Source: Pectobacterium carotovorum | GTDB taxonomy: Bacteria; Pseudomonadota; Gammaproteobacteria; Enterobacterales; Enterobacteriaceae | DNA length: 64,000 nucleotides | Assembly (NCBI GenBank): GCA_016415585.1 | Contig: CP066552.1 | Span: 620,001 to 684,000 of the forward strand | Direction: 5' to 3' | Shown: positions 38,305 through 47,651 of the stretch, one piece after another | Position numbering within the stretch: the first letter of the stretch is position 1 | How the letters are laid out: each line of letters starts with the position of its first letter | The notes under the pieces: generated by a model | The model's input: the letters and a program-made list of their open reading frames with translations, nothing else | Databases searched by the model: none | What the model was told of the DNA's origin: nothing | Made by a program: the position numbers and the translations under genes

Positions 38305-39072
38305 ATGAACAAGGCACAACCTCTTCAGTTTGATTTCAGCGGCAAGACCGTCTGGGTAACCGGGGCGGCGAGCGGCATTGGCGAAAGCATTGCCCGCCAG
38401 TTTGTCGCGCTGGGCGCGAACGTGATCGGCTTCGATCGCGCGTTCCAACATGACGATCGCCCGTTTACCTGTGTGATGCTGGATATCAGCGAGCCGGACA
38501 GCGTGGCGGCGGTCTGTCGCCAGCAGTTGGCAGAAACTGGGCTTGATGTTCTGGTCAACGCCGCTGGGATTCTGCGTCTCGGTGATATCGACGCGCTGAG
38601 CGTGGACGACTGGCACCAGTGCATTAACGTCAACGCCTCTGGTGCGTTTTACCTGCTGAACGCACTGGTGCCGCATTTCAAGCAGCAGCGCCGTGGCGCG
38701 ATTGTCTGCGTCGGTTCCAATGCCGCGCATGTGCCACGCCTACAGATGGCGGCGTACTGTGCCTCGAAAGCGGCGCTCACCAGCCTGTCTCACTGTGCGG
38801 GTCTGGAGTTAGCGCCTTACGGCGTGCGCTGCAATCTGGTGTCGCCAGGCTCAACGGATACGCCGATGCAGCGCGGCATGTGGCACCGCGCGGATGCCGA
38901 GCAGCGCACTATCGCGGGCTTTCCTGACCAGTACAAACTGGGAATTCCTCTGGGCAAGATCGCTCAGCCGGAAGAGATCGCCAATACCGTGGTTTTTCTG
39001 GCTTCCGATCTGGCCAGCCACATCACCATGCAGGACGTGGTGGTGGATGGCGGGGCAACGCTGACGGCCTGA
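38305..39072 (+). CDS. entA: 2,3-dihydro-2,3-dihydroxybenzoate dehydrogenase
   Basis: 255 residues from ATG 38305 (AGGG seven bases before; ATG 38302 also possible). SDR motifs: WVTGAASGIGESIA, NAAGIL (NNAG variant), a catalytic Ser in VCVGSNAAHVPR, and YCASKAAL. VSPGSTDTPMQRGMW matches EntA. It oxidises 2,3-dihydro-DHB to DHB with NAD+. Its position between two synthetase genes differs from enterobactin operons (entCEBA). Confidence 0.95.
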   Translation: MNKAQPLQFDFSGKTVWVTGAASGIGESIARQFVALGANVIGFDRAFQHDDRPFTCVMLDISEPDSVAAVCRQQLAETGLDVLVNAAGILRLGDIDALSVDDWHQCINVNASGAFYLLNALVPHFKQQRRGAIVCVGSNAAHVPRLQMAAYCASKAALTSLSHCAGLELAPYGVRCNLVSPGSTDTPMQRGMWHRADAEQRTIAGFPDQYKLGIPLGKIAQPEEIANTVVFLASDLASHITMQDVVVDGGATLTA

Positions 39073-39094
39073 TTTGCTGAGAGAGTGATAAGTC

Positions 39095-42000
39095 ATGAAA
39101 GATATCGTAACGCTGTTAAAGCAGTTGGAACGGCAGGGCGTTCGTCTGGCGTTGAATGCACAGGGGCAGCTGATTTCGCAGTCCAACAAAGACGCGATCA
39201 CGGCAGAGATTGGGCGCACGATTAAGGAAAACAAAGACGCCATTGTGCGCTGCCTGACGGCGCAGCAGGCGTTTGAGCGCCCCATCACGCCGCAGAATGC
39301 GACGTCTGGCCCGCTATCGTCATCGCAAAGCGGACTGTGGTTTATCGAGCAGTACGAAGAGCAATCACACCTCTACAATATGCCGGTCTATTTTCGGCTG
39401 ACCGGCACGCTGGATGTGGCTGCGCTGGAGTTTGCCTTTGACGCGCTGGCGCAGCGTCATGCCAGCTTGCGCACCCGTTTTGTGGTCAATGAACAAGGCA
39501 AAGGTGAGCAGCGTATCGATGCTTATCAACCGTTTGTGATACAGCATGATGACTTCTCATTGTTGCCGGAAGCCGAACGGGAAGGGCGTTTGCAGCAGCA
39601 GGTGAAAGCGGAAATCAGCCGTCCGTTCGATCTCACGGCGGGCGATCTCACCCGCGTGCGGCTGGTGAAAATGAGCGAACGGGTGCATGTTCTGATGATC
39701 ACCCAGCACCATATTATTTCCGATGGCTGGTCGGTGAAGAATATGTTCGCGGACTTCAAACCAGCTTTTCTTGCTTGTCAAAATCGCCAGCCTCATCCCG
39801 TCGAACCGACCCAGCTTAACTATATCGATTACGCACACTGGTTTAATTCCGACTCGTTTCTGGATTACCACAATGAATTCAAACCGTTCTGGGTTGAGCG
39901 GCTGACGGGGATCCCCGAAGTACATAGCCTGCCGCTGGACAAACCGCGTCCGGCGCATCAGAACAGCGGCGGGGAGGTGATCTTCTCCGCGATCAACAAC
40001 GATCTGTGGGATAAATTCAAACGCCTGTGCCAGCGCTATAACACGTCTAATTTCATTGGCCTGCATGCGGTGTTCTCCCTGATGCTGGCGCGCATCAGCG
40101 GCGAGAAAGATATCGTGATTGGTTCACCGCTGGCCTACCGCGAGCGGCCGGATATCGAAGATGTCGTCGGCTTTTTCGTTAACACCATCGTGCTGCGCAC
40201 CCAGTTGCAAGACAGCCAGACTTTCGTCGATTACCTGCAATACTGCCGCGAACAGGATCTGTCGGCTTTCGATCATCAACTCTACCGTTTTGAAGCATTA
40301 AGCGAGGCGATCGGCTCCGATCGCACCACTGCGATCAACCCGATCTTCCAGGTGATGCTGGTTTATCAGGCCAAAGTAGATTTCAACGATCTGATCCCCG
40401 GTTGTGATGCGGCGGAAGAAACCTCGCCCGTGCTGCCTGCCAAGACCGATATTTCGGTCAAGGTGACGGAGCTGATGGGCGAGGTGCGGCTGGACTGGCT
40501 GTTTGCTACCGCGCTGTTTGAGCGCCAGACGATCCAGTATTACGCCGACCGCTTTATCCGGCTGATTGAAGCCGTCGTTGAGGCCCCCGAAACCGATGTC
40601 TGGCACCTGCCGCTGATGGATGCGGAGCGGTTTGCTGCCGTGCAGGCGGAAAGTCAGCAACTGCCGCGTAGCTATCCGCAGCCGCAGTTGACGGTAACCG
40701 ATGTGATTGAAGCGATGGCACTGCGCGCTCCACAGCAGCTGGCGATTGCTTTTGATGGTGAACAGCGCACTGACACGCTGACGTACGCTGAACTGAACAG
40801 GCAGGCGAATCAGCTGGCGCACTGGCTGCACCGTCAGGGGCTGGGCGAACAGTCGCTGGTTGGCGTGCTGGCGAAACGCGATCGCTATTTTGTCATTGCG
40901 CTGCTGGCCGTCTGGAAAGCGGGCGCTGCCTATGTGCCGCTGGATCCTGACTATCCGCCGGAGCGGCTGCTCCACATCATTACCGATGCCAATCTTGCCG
41001 TCATTCTTGGCGGCGATGGGCAACAGCTGGCGCAGTGGTCTGCCGAACAGTGTATCGATCTGACCGATCCTACGGTTGTCGCGCAGTGGCACGATCTGCC
41101 GGGCGATGAAGCGCCCGCCATTCCGCGCCATGCACAGCAGCTGGCACAGGTGATCTACACCTCGGGATCGACTGGTTTGCCGAAGGGCGTCATGATCGAA
41201 CACGGTTCGCTGATCAATCTGCTGGACGATCATCGCGATCGCATCGCGTTCACGCCGCAAAGCACCATGTTCAACTGCATGTCGCTCTCGTTTGACGCCG
41301 GTAACATGACGACGCTGCTGCCGCTGAGCTGCGGTGGCACGCTGGCGTTTGGCGAACCCAACGATCGGGCGATTGTGCAGGCCGAACAGGCGGGCGCGAC
41401 GCATCTGATCCTGCCGACGGCGCTGATGTCGATTCTCGATCCACAGCAGGTTAATGGTATTCAGGCGATTGGCATGGGCGGAGAAGCCTGCCCGAACGCA
41501 GTGGTGGAAAACTGGGCCGATAAGGTGGCGCTGTACAACATGTACGGGCCGACGGAGTGTACCGTCACGGCATTGAGTACCCGTCTGCGCAAAGGCCAGC
41601 CTGTCACTATCGGTAAACCGCTTACTCATATTCAGGCGCTGATTCTGGATGCGGCCGGGCAACTGTGTCCAGCGGGCGTACCGGGAGAGCTGTGTCTTGC
41701 GGGGCTTGGGCTGGCGCGTGGCTACCTCAACCAGCCACAAATGACGGCCAGCCGCTTTGAACACATCACGCTGAATGACGTAAATAATGCTGAACACGGC
41801 ACGGCGACGCTGCGCATTTATCGCACGGGCGACAAGGCCAGACTGCTGAACAACGGCGACTATGAATACTGTGGCCGTATTGATGAGCAGATCAAACTGC
41901 GCGGCTACCGCATTGAACCGGGTGAAATCGAGGCACAGCTGGCGACAGTATGTCCGTCGCTGAAACAGGTTAAAGTCATCGTGGCGCAGGTGGGGAACCG

Positions 42001-45000
42001 GCCGGCGCTGGTCGCCTATGGCACGGTGAAAGCAGGCAGCAGCACGCCGGAACCCGCCGCCGTGCTGATTGATGTCGCAAAGCATCTGCCCGAATACATG
42101 GTGCCGTTCCGACTGATTCTGCTAGAAGACATGCCGCTGACGCCGAACGGCAAGCTCGATACGAAACAGCTACCGCCGGTGCTGGAAACCAGCGAGGGCG
42201 ACGGCGAAGCCGGTAATCCGCTGGAAGCGGACGTGCTGGTGATTTGGCGCAGCGTGCTGAATACGCCGCTGGGCGTTGAGGATGATTTCTTCCGCTTAGG
42301 CGGCGATTCCATTCTCAGTATCCAACTGACCACCCGCCTGCGCAGCGCGGGCTATGTCTGCACGGTGAAGGACGTTTTCGAAGCGAAGAGCGTGCGGCGT
42401 CTGTGCCGCGTGCTGGCGCAGAATAACCGTGACACAGGCATTGTCGCGGAGCAGGGCACGCTGGAAGGCGAATTTGCGCTGCTGCCGATTCAGCGCTGGT
42501 TTATGGAACAGCCGCTGGCACGTCCAGAACACTGGAATCAGGCGGCGATGATCCAACTGCCGGACGTGGATACCGAACGACTTACCACGATGTTGCAGGC
42601 GTTGATGGCGCAGCATGACGCGCTGCGTCTGGCTTGTGATGCCGACGGGCAACGCTATCTGACGGAGGTGCCTTGCCCGGTTGTGTCGACGTTGGATTAT
42701 CGCCAGCTTGGCGATGACGGCCTGCAACAGGCGTTTACCGCGTTGCAGAGTGAATTCGATCCCGTGCAGGGAAGAACGATGGGGTGTGCGCTGGTGCGGC
42801 ACCATCCGCAGGCGGACACGGCTGTATTCCTCGCTTTCCACCATTTGGTGATTGACGCCGTGTCCTGGCGCATCCTAGTTGATGATCTGGAGCGGCTGTA
42901 CCTCGGTGAAGCGCTGGCGCCGAAAACGTCGAGCTATCGCCAGTGGGGCACGGCGTTGCATAACTATGCTACGCAGCATGCGGAACAACTGGCGTACTGG
43001 CAGGCGCAGGAAAATGGCGTGGATCAGGCAGCGCTGCTGGCGGCGAAAGATCCGCAGGGCCAGGCCAGCGCCGCGATTCTGACGTTGGACGCCGAAACCA
43101 CGGGCCAACTGGTAAGCGAGGCGAATCGTGCCTTTAATACCGAAGTCAGCGATTTGCTGCTGGCGGCGCTAACCCGCACGTTAAACGATCTCGGCTGGGG
43201 CGACAAAGCGCGCATCATGCTGGAAGGGCACGGCCGCGAAGCGATTGATCCGACGCTGGATGTCAGCCGCACGGTGGGGTGGTTTACCAGCACCTATCCG
43301 GTGTGCCTGCAAGATAAGCCTGACTGGGCTTCCCTGATTAAATCCAGCAAGGAACAGCTGCGTCAGGTGCCGGATAAAGGCGTTGGGTTTAACCCGTTGC
43401 GCTACCACCATCCGCAGGGCAATGCGCTAACGCTGTCGCCGATTGTGTTCAACTATCTCGGGCTGTCGGTTCAGGCCGCTGGCACATGGCGTCCGGTGGG
43501 CATCGCGCCGGGCTGCTGCGTATCGCCGGAGAACAAACCAGCGGAGGTGATCAGTCTCCACGGTGGTATTGCAGACGGGCAGTTAACGCTGCGTCAGGTG
43601 GGGTGCCTCAACCAGCGCGATAGTGAACGTCTGATGGTGCGACTGACGGAGAATCTGCGAGCGCTGACGGCAGCCTGTCTGGCCCAGTTGCACCACGGCA
43701 CGGCCTTTACCCCCAGCGATTTCCCGGCGATTGCGCTGAGCCAGACGCAACTTGATAGCCTGTCGCAGCGTTATGACATCGACACCTTGTTGCCGCTGTC
43801 ATCGCTCCAGCAGTCGATGTTGTATCACCGCCTACGCTGTCCGCAGGATGATGCTTATCATCTGCAAACGCCGATTCGCTATGCGCAGGCGCTGGATGTG
43901 GAAGGCTATCGTCAGGCATGGCAGCGTCAGATTCAGCGTTTCCCGGCGCTGCGTGCCGCGTTGGAAAGCGAATGTGCCAGCGTGCAGGTGATTGTGAAGC
44001 AGGCCGATCTGCCTTTCTACTATCAGGATGTGGCGCAGGAGGCCGATCCACTGGCGGTCATCGAGCGCTATCGCCAGCAGGATTTACGTTCAGGATTTGA
44101 CTTGTCGCAGCCGCCGCTGTTGCGCATTGCCTGTTTCCGTTTGGGCGAGCAGGATTATCGGGTGCTCCTGAGCTGTCACCACAGCGTGATTGATGGCTGG
44201 AGCGGCCCGCAGCTACTGGGCGCGGTACACCGCGACTATCTGCTGTTGATGCGCGGTGAAACATTAATGCACGGCGAAACATCCGCGATTCAGTCGGATC
44301 GTGCTTATGTGGATCATGCGCGGCACGCTGTGGCGCAGCAGCCCGCTGTCGATGCCTTCTGGCAGCAGCGTCAGCCGCTGCTGGCGCAGACGAACGATGT
44401 GGCGATGCTGTTTGCGGCGACAGGGAAACGCGCCGATCTCAGTCAGCATCTGACGCAGGTTGAACCGCAGGTCACTGGTGTGAGTCTGAACGAGCAGGAT
44501 CAGGCGACGCTAACTGCCTTTGCCCGTGAGGTGGGCGTTACGCACAGCATTATTGCGCAATATGCCTGGCACCGGCTGCTGGCGCGCTCGACTGGTGATG
44601 CGGTCAGTATTGTCGGCAACGTGCTGTCGGGCAGGGAAAGCCCGGTGGAGGACGTGGCGAGTAGCGTGGGTCTGTACATCAACAGCCTGCCGCTGGCGTT
44701 GAGCTGGCAGCAGCCGGTATCGCTGCAACAGCATCTGGTGCAGTTGCAGAATGAGCTGATGGCGATGAATCAGCATGCTACGCAGTCGCTGATTGCCCTG
44801 ACTGCTGGACGCCCGCGTCTGTTCAACAGCCTGTTTATTTATGAAAACTATCCTGGCGCGAAAGCGGAGCAGGGCCAACGTGCTGACGATCCGCATCGGT
44901 TATCACCCGAATTCTCCGCCGCCTATGAAAAAGTCGAGATGCCGCTGAATCTGGTGGTGCGTGAGCAGGCGGGCTGCATGCTGCTGCGCTTCGAGTTTGA

Positions 45001-45466
45001 CGCCGATGCGCTGGACAGTGCGCAGGCGCGGCGGGTGCTGATGCGCTGGCATGACGAAATGGTGGCGCTGGTGAATAGTTCACCGCAGCAGTCAGCCGAG
45101 ATCGTTGGACATAATAAGGTGGCAGATGCGGCGATGAAACAGGCTGTCACGCCGGATAGCCGTGCTGGCTCGCCGGATAGCCGTGCTGGCTCGCCTGATA
45201 CGCCGTCAGCCCAGTCGCTGCTGCGCGTGTGGGCGCAGGCGCTGAAACTCAGTGAACCTAGCCTCAATGAATCCGGCCTCTGGTCACAGACGCTGTGTGA
45301 AAGCGGTGTCGATTCGCTCCAGCGTATTGCGCTGGCACAGGCATTAAGCCGTGCGTTAGCGCAACCGGTGAGTGTGGCGTTATTACAACGCTACCCTTCA
45401 CCGCAGGCGCTGAGCGGGTATCTGGCACAGTCGAGGGTGACCGCCAATGAGGAAACGCTGTCATGA
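39095..45466 (+). CDS. NRPS2: docking-C-A-T-E-C-T synthetase
   Basis: 2123 residues. Order: TubC-like N-terminal docking domain (~1-55, LLKQLERQGVRLAL); C1 (HHIISDG at 205); A (YTSGSTGLPKG at ~688; GPTECTV); T1 (Ser ~1072 in FFRLGGDSILS); epimerization domain (HHLVIDAVSWR at 1249, then EGHGRE and TVGWFTSTYPV); C2 (HHSVIDG at 1695); T2 (Ser ~2074 in ESGVDSLQRIALAQ). There is no A domain for T2 and no TE or reductase. The A code by eye, D-A-M-I-G-G-M-V-T-K, fits nothing I know. The adenylation protein encoded next (ATGA overlap) probably serves T2. A Pro/Ser/Arg linker repeat lies before T2. Confidence 0.93.
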   Translation: MKDIVTLLKQLERQGVRLALNAQGQLISQSNKDAITAEIGRTIKENKDAIVRCLTAQQAFERPITPQNATSGPLSSSQSGLWFIEQYEEQSHLYNMPVYFRLTGTLDVAALEFAFDALAQRHASLRTRFVVNEQGKGEQRIDAYQPFVIQHDDFSLLPEAEREGRLQQQVKAEISRPFDLTAGDLTRVRLVKMSERVHVLMITQHHIISDGWSVKNMFADFKPAFLACQNRQPHPVEPTQLNYIDYAHWFNSDSFLDYHNEFKPFWVERLTGIPEVHSLPLDKPRPAHQNSGGEVIFSAINNDLWDKFKRLCQRYNTSNFIGLHAVFSLMLARISGEKDIVIGSPLAYRERPDIEDVVGFFVNTIVLRTQLQDSQTFVDYLQYCREQDLSAFDHQLYRFEALSEAIGSDRTTAINPIFQVMLVYQAKVDFNDLIPGCDAAEETSPVLPAKTDISVKVTELMGEVRLDWLFATALFERQTIQYYADRFIRLIEAVVEAPETDVWHLPLMDAERFAAVQAESQQLPRSYPQPQLTVTDVIEAMALRAPQQLAIAFDGEQRTDTLTYAELNRQANQLAHWLHRQGLGEQSLVGVLAKRDRYFVIALLAVWKAGAAYVPLDPDYPPERLLHIITDANLAVILGGDGQQLAQWSAEQCIDLTDPTVVAQWHDLPGDEAPAIPRHAQQLAQVIYTSGSTGLPKGVMIEHGSLINLLDDHRDRIAFTPQSTMFNCMSLSFDAGNMTTLLPLSCGGTLAFGEPNDRAIVQAEQAGATHLILPTALMSILDPQQVNGIQAIGMGGEACPNAVVENWADKVALYNMYGPTECTVTALSTRLRKGQPVTIGKPLTHIQALILDAAGQLCPAGVPGELCLAGLGLARGYLNQPQMTASRFEHITLNDVNNAEHGTATLRIYRTGDKARLLNNGDYEYCGRIDEQIKLRGYRIEPGEIEAQLATVCPSLKQVKVIVAQVGNRPALVAYGTVKAGSSTPEPAAVLIDVAKHLPEYMVPFRLILLEDMPLTPNGKLDTKQLPPVLETSEGDGEAGNPLEADVLVIWRSVLNTPLGVEDDFFRLGGDSILSIQLTTRLRSAGYVCTVKDVFEAKSVRRLCRVLAQNNRDTGIVAEQGTLEGEFALLPIQRWFMEQPLARPEHWNQAAMIQLPDVDTERLTTMLQALMAQHDALRLACDADGQRYLTEVPCPVVSTLDYRQLGDDGLQQAFTALQSEFDPVQGRTMGCALVRHHPQADTAVFLAFHHLVIDAVSWRILVDDLERLYLGEALAPKTSSYRQWGTALHNYATQHAEQLAYWQAQENGVDQAALLAAKDPQGQASAAILTLDAETTGQLVSEANRAFNTEVSDLLLAALTRTLNDLGWGDKARIMLEGHGREAIDPTLDVSRTVGWFTSTYPVCLQDKPDWASLIKSSKEQLRQVPDKGVGFNPLRYHHPQGNALTLSPIVFNYLGLSVQAAGTWRPVGIAPGCCVSPENKPAEVISLHGGIADGQLTLRQVGCLNQRDSERLMVRLTENLRALTAACLAQLHHGTAFTPSDFPAIALSQTQLDSLSQRYDIDTLLPLSSLQQSMLYHRLRCPQDDAYHLQTPIRYAQALDVEGYRQAWQRQIQRFPALRAALESECASVQVIVKQADLPFYYQDVAQEADPLAVIERYRQQDLRSGFDLSQPPLLRIACFRLGEQDYRVLLSCHHSVIDGWSGPQLLGAVHRDYLLLMRGETLMHGETSAIQSDRAYVDHARHAVAQQPAVDAFWQQRQPLLAQTNDVAMLFAATGKRADLSQHLTQVEPQVTGVSLNEQDQATLTAFAREVGVTHSIIAQYAWHRLLARSTGDAVSIVGNVLSGRESPVEDVASSVGLYINSLPLALSWQQPVSLQQHLVQLQNELMAMNQHATQSLIALTAGRPRLFNSLFIYENYPGAKAEQGQRADDPHRLSPEFSAAYEKVEMPLNLVVREQAGCMLLRFEFDADALDSAQARRVLMRWHDEMVALVNSSPQQSAEIVGHNKVADAAMKQAVTPDSRAGSPDSRAGSPDTPSAQSLLRVWAQALKLSEPSLNESGLWSQTLCESGVDSLQRIALAQALSRALAQPVSVALLQRYPSPQALSGYLAQSRVTANEETLS
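45152..45193 (+). repeat. Two tandem 21-bp units in NRPS2 linker
   Basis: The 21-base unit beginning CCGGATAGCCGTGCTGG occurs twice exactly and a third time in degenerate form (PDSRAGS-PDSRAGS-PDTPSAQ). It encodes the flexible linker between C2 and T2 and could vary in copy number. Confidence 0.85.
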
Positions 45467-47577
45467 CAGTGAACGATGAAATCGTAGGGAACCCGCTGGC
45501 GGATATCCAACAGCCCACGGCCTTCGGGCAGCGGGTGGGGGCCGCGCACGGTGAACAGCGGCACAGCAGTGAGCTGATTAAGCACTATCCTGCATCGCTG
45601 GTGAGCGCGGCGTGGAGTTGGCTACTGTACAAATACAGCGGTGAAGAGCAGGTGTGTGCCGCGCTCGTCACGGCCGATCTTCCTGATAACGTAAGGCCGC
45701 TGATCGCGCATTTTCAACAGCGCGATCGTCTCGTCAGCGAGTGGATCGCCGCCGTGGGATCGTCGTGCGATCCGCAGTCTGCGTCAGAGCTTCTGACAGC
45801 AGACATCCAGCATGCGCTGTTTAGCAGTCTGCTGATCGTGGGGGAGATGGCATCGTTGCCTGTGGTAGTACAAAAAGCGGCGCAAAACGTGGCGCTGATC
45901 GTACAGGTTCAAAACGATCGGTCAATTCTGACCGCACCTGACGGACAGTTCGATAATCGGCAGCTACAGCGCATTGCTCGCCATCTCACGCAGCTACTTG
46001 ATGGCCTGCTGGCATCGCGCTGGGAACGGCTGGCGCAGATCCGCCTTAGCCCGCGGGTGGCAACGTTACCGCACCGGGCGACGACGCATGCGCTGCACGA
46101 TGAACTGCTGGCGCGCCTGACTCAGGAAGCGCGTCAGGATTGCGTGGCGATCGCCTTTCAGGATCGCGAAATTCGCTATCGGGAACTGCTGCAACGCGTG
46201 GCGCTGATTCAACAGGCACTGGCTGCACAGGGGGTGGCTGCGGGTCAGCGTGTGGGGCTGCATCTCAGTCGCCAGCCTGACACCGTCGCGGCGCTGCTGG
46301 CCTGCCTGTTTTCTCAGGTGACGTTTGTGCCGCTGGAGCCAGACTTTCCGGGGGAGCGTCTACAGGCGATTCAGCAGGAGGCGGCGTTGGCAGCGGTCTT
46401 GCAGGACGGCTACACCGGCGGTTCGCTGGCGTTTGACTGCCCGATACTGAATCTCTGCGATTTACCGTATGCGGCCAGTGATTCCACGGCGAGCGTACAG
46501 CTGGCGCGGGCCGGTGGACCGGAAACGGCGGCTTACATGATGTTTACCTCCGGTTCGACAGGGAAACCAAAAGGCGTTGTGATTGGTCAGCGGGCGCTGC
46601 AAACCTTTATTCATGCCAGCGTAGAGCGGCTGACGTTAACGGATAAAGCCAACTGGCTGCTGATTACCACGCTGGCGTTTGATATCTCCATGCTGGAAGT
46701 GTTTGCGCCGCTGTGGGTCGGTGGCGTGCAGCATCTGACCACGCACGAGGAATACAAAGATCCGCAGGCGGTCGCGGCGTATTTGCAGGCTCGGCCGGAC
46801 ATCAACGTATTGCAGGCCACACCCGCTTTCTGGCGCATGATGTTCAAAGCGGGCTGGCAGGGTAAATCCGATCTGGTCGCGCTGTGCGGCGGTGAAGCGC
46901 TGGATCTGCGACTGGCGCAACGTCTGGTCAGCCGTTGCAGGACGCTGTGGAATTGCTACGGGCCAACCGAAGCGACAATTTGGTCGCAGATGGCACAGAT
47001 CGACGGTGCCGCGTTGGAAAACCAGCACACGGTCGCGTTGGGCAATACGCTGGCGGGCTATCAGCATTTGGTGATCGATGACGATCGCCATCCGTTAGAA
47101 GAAGGGATGGTCGGCGAACTGTGCATTCTCGGTGAAGCGCTGAGTAGCGGATACTGGCAACGTGACGATCTGACGCAGGATCGTTTTATTCAGCAGGTGG
47201 AATCCGGGCAGCGAATGTATCGCACTGGCGATAAAGTCCGGCTGCTGGCGGACGATCGTTATCAGTATCTTGGTCGCTTCGACGATCAAGTAAAATTACG
47301 GGGATTTCGCATCGAATTAGGAGAGATCGAAGCGCAATTGAAACGGATCGAACAAGTGCAGGATGCGGCCGTCAAGCTTCAGGGGGAAGGGGATGAGGCG
47401 GTGCTGGTCGGCTACGTTGAGTATAAACCCGGCTCAGAGATGACCAAACTGGCGCTGCGCAAACAGCTGCATCAGTTCTTACCAGCTTACATGGTGCCAG
47501 GGCGCATTGTGGTGCTCGACAAGCTGCCGAAAACCGGCAGCGGCAAGGTCGATCGCAAACGCCTGACTGACGTCTGA
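45463..47577 (+). CDS. NRPS3: free-standing adenylation protein with remnant condensation half-domain
   Basis: 704 residues. Residues ~1-200 resemble only the C-terminal half of a condensation domain (AAWSWLLYKYSGEEQVCAAL ... IARHLTQLLDGLLA) with no HHxxxDG. From ~215 a complete adenylation domain: MMFTSGSTGKPKG (~360), LAFDISMLEVF, NCYGPTEATIW, YRTGDKVRL and TGSGKVDRKRL. It stops there without a T domain. The by-eye code D-I-L-Q-L-G-C-I-W-K differs by one residue from the glycine code DILQLGLIWK that I recall for DhbF. It probably loads the orphan T2 of NRPS2 in trans, most likely with Gly. Confidence 0.9.
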   Translation: MTVNDEIVGNPLADIQQPTAFGQRVGAAHGEQRHSSELIKHYPASLVSAAWSWLLYKYSGEEQVCAALVTADLPDNVRPLIAHFQQRDRLVSEWIAAVGSSCDPQSASELLTADIQHALFSSLLIVGEMASLPVVVQKAAQNVALIVQVQNDRSILTAPDGQFDNRQLQRIARHLTQLLDGLLASRWERLAQIRLSPRVATLPHRATTHALHDELLARLTQEARQDCVAIAFQDREIRYRELLQRVALIQQALAAQGVAAGQRVGLHLSRQPDTVAALLACLFSQVTFVPLEPDFPGERLQAIQQEAALAAVLQDGYTGGSLAFDCPILNLCDLPYAASDSTASVQLARAGGPETAAYMMFTSGSTGKPKGVVIGQRALQTFIHASVERLTLTDKANWLLITTLAFDISMLEVFAPLWVGGVQHLTTHEEYKDPQAVAAYLQARPDINVLQATPAFWRMMFKAGWQGKSDLVALCGGEALDLRLAQRLVSRCRTLWNCYGPTEATIWSQMAQIDGAALENQHTVALGNTLAGYQHLVIDDDRHPLEEGMVGELCILGEALSSGYWQRDDLTQDRFIQQVESGQRMYRTGDKVRLLADDRYQYLGRFDDQVKLRGFRIELGEIEAQLKRIEQVQDAAVKLQGEGDEAVLVGYVEYKPGSEMTKLALRKQLHQFLPAYMVPGRIVVLDKLPKTGSGKVDRKRLTDV

Positions 47578-47583
47578 CAGCAA

Positions 47584-47606
47584 GAGGGGCAGCGTTGCTG
47601 CCCCTC
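47584..47606. terminator. Hairpin between convergent NRPS operon and OMF gene
   Basis: Arms GAGGGGCAGC and GCTGCCCCTC around GTT, seven bases after the NRPS3 stop and 45 before the stop of the minus-strand outer-membrane factor. A nearly identical hairpin is at 63080-63098. Confidence 0.65.
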
Positions 47607-47651
47607 CTACTCGCGTAAAACATGATATTTCAGGCACAACAATAGTGCGTA

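Noticed and set aside
40298..42085. 595-codon minus-strand frame within NRPS2
   Set aside because: It lies wholly inside a clear adenylation/condensation coding region, and its product is Arg/Gln/His-rich and unlike any protein family.
35153..47577. Whole cluster considered as a plain enterobactin operon
   Set aside because: NRPS1 lacks the EntF thioesterase and its A-domain code is not serine-like; two further synthetase genes are present.
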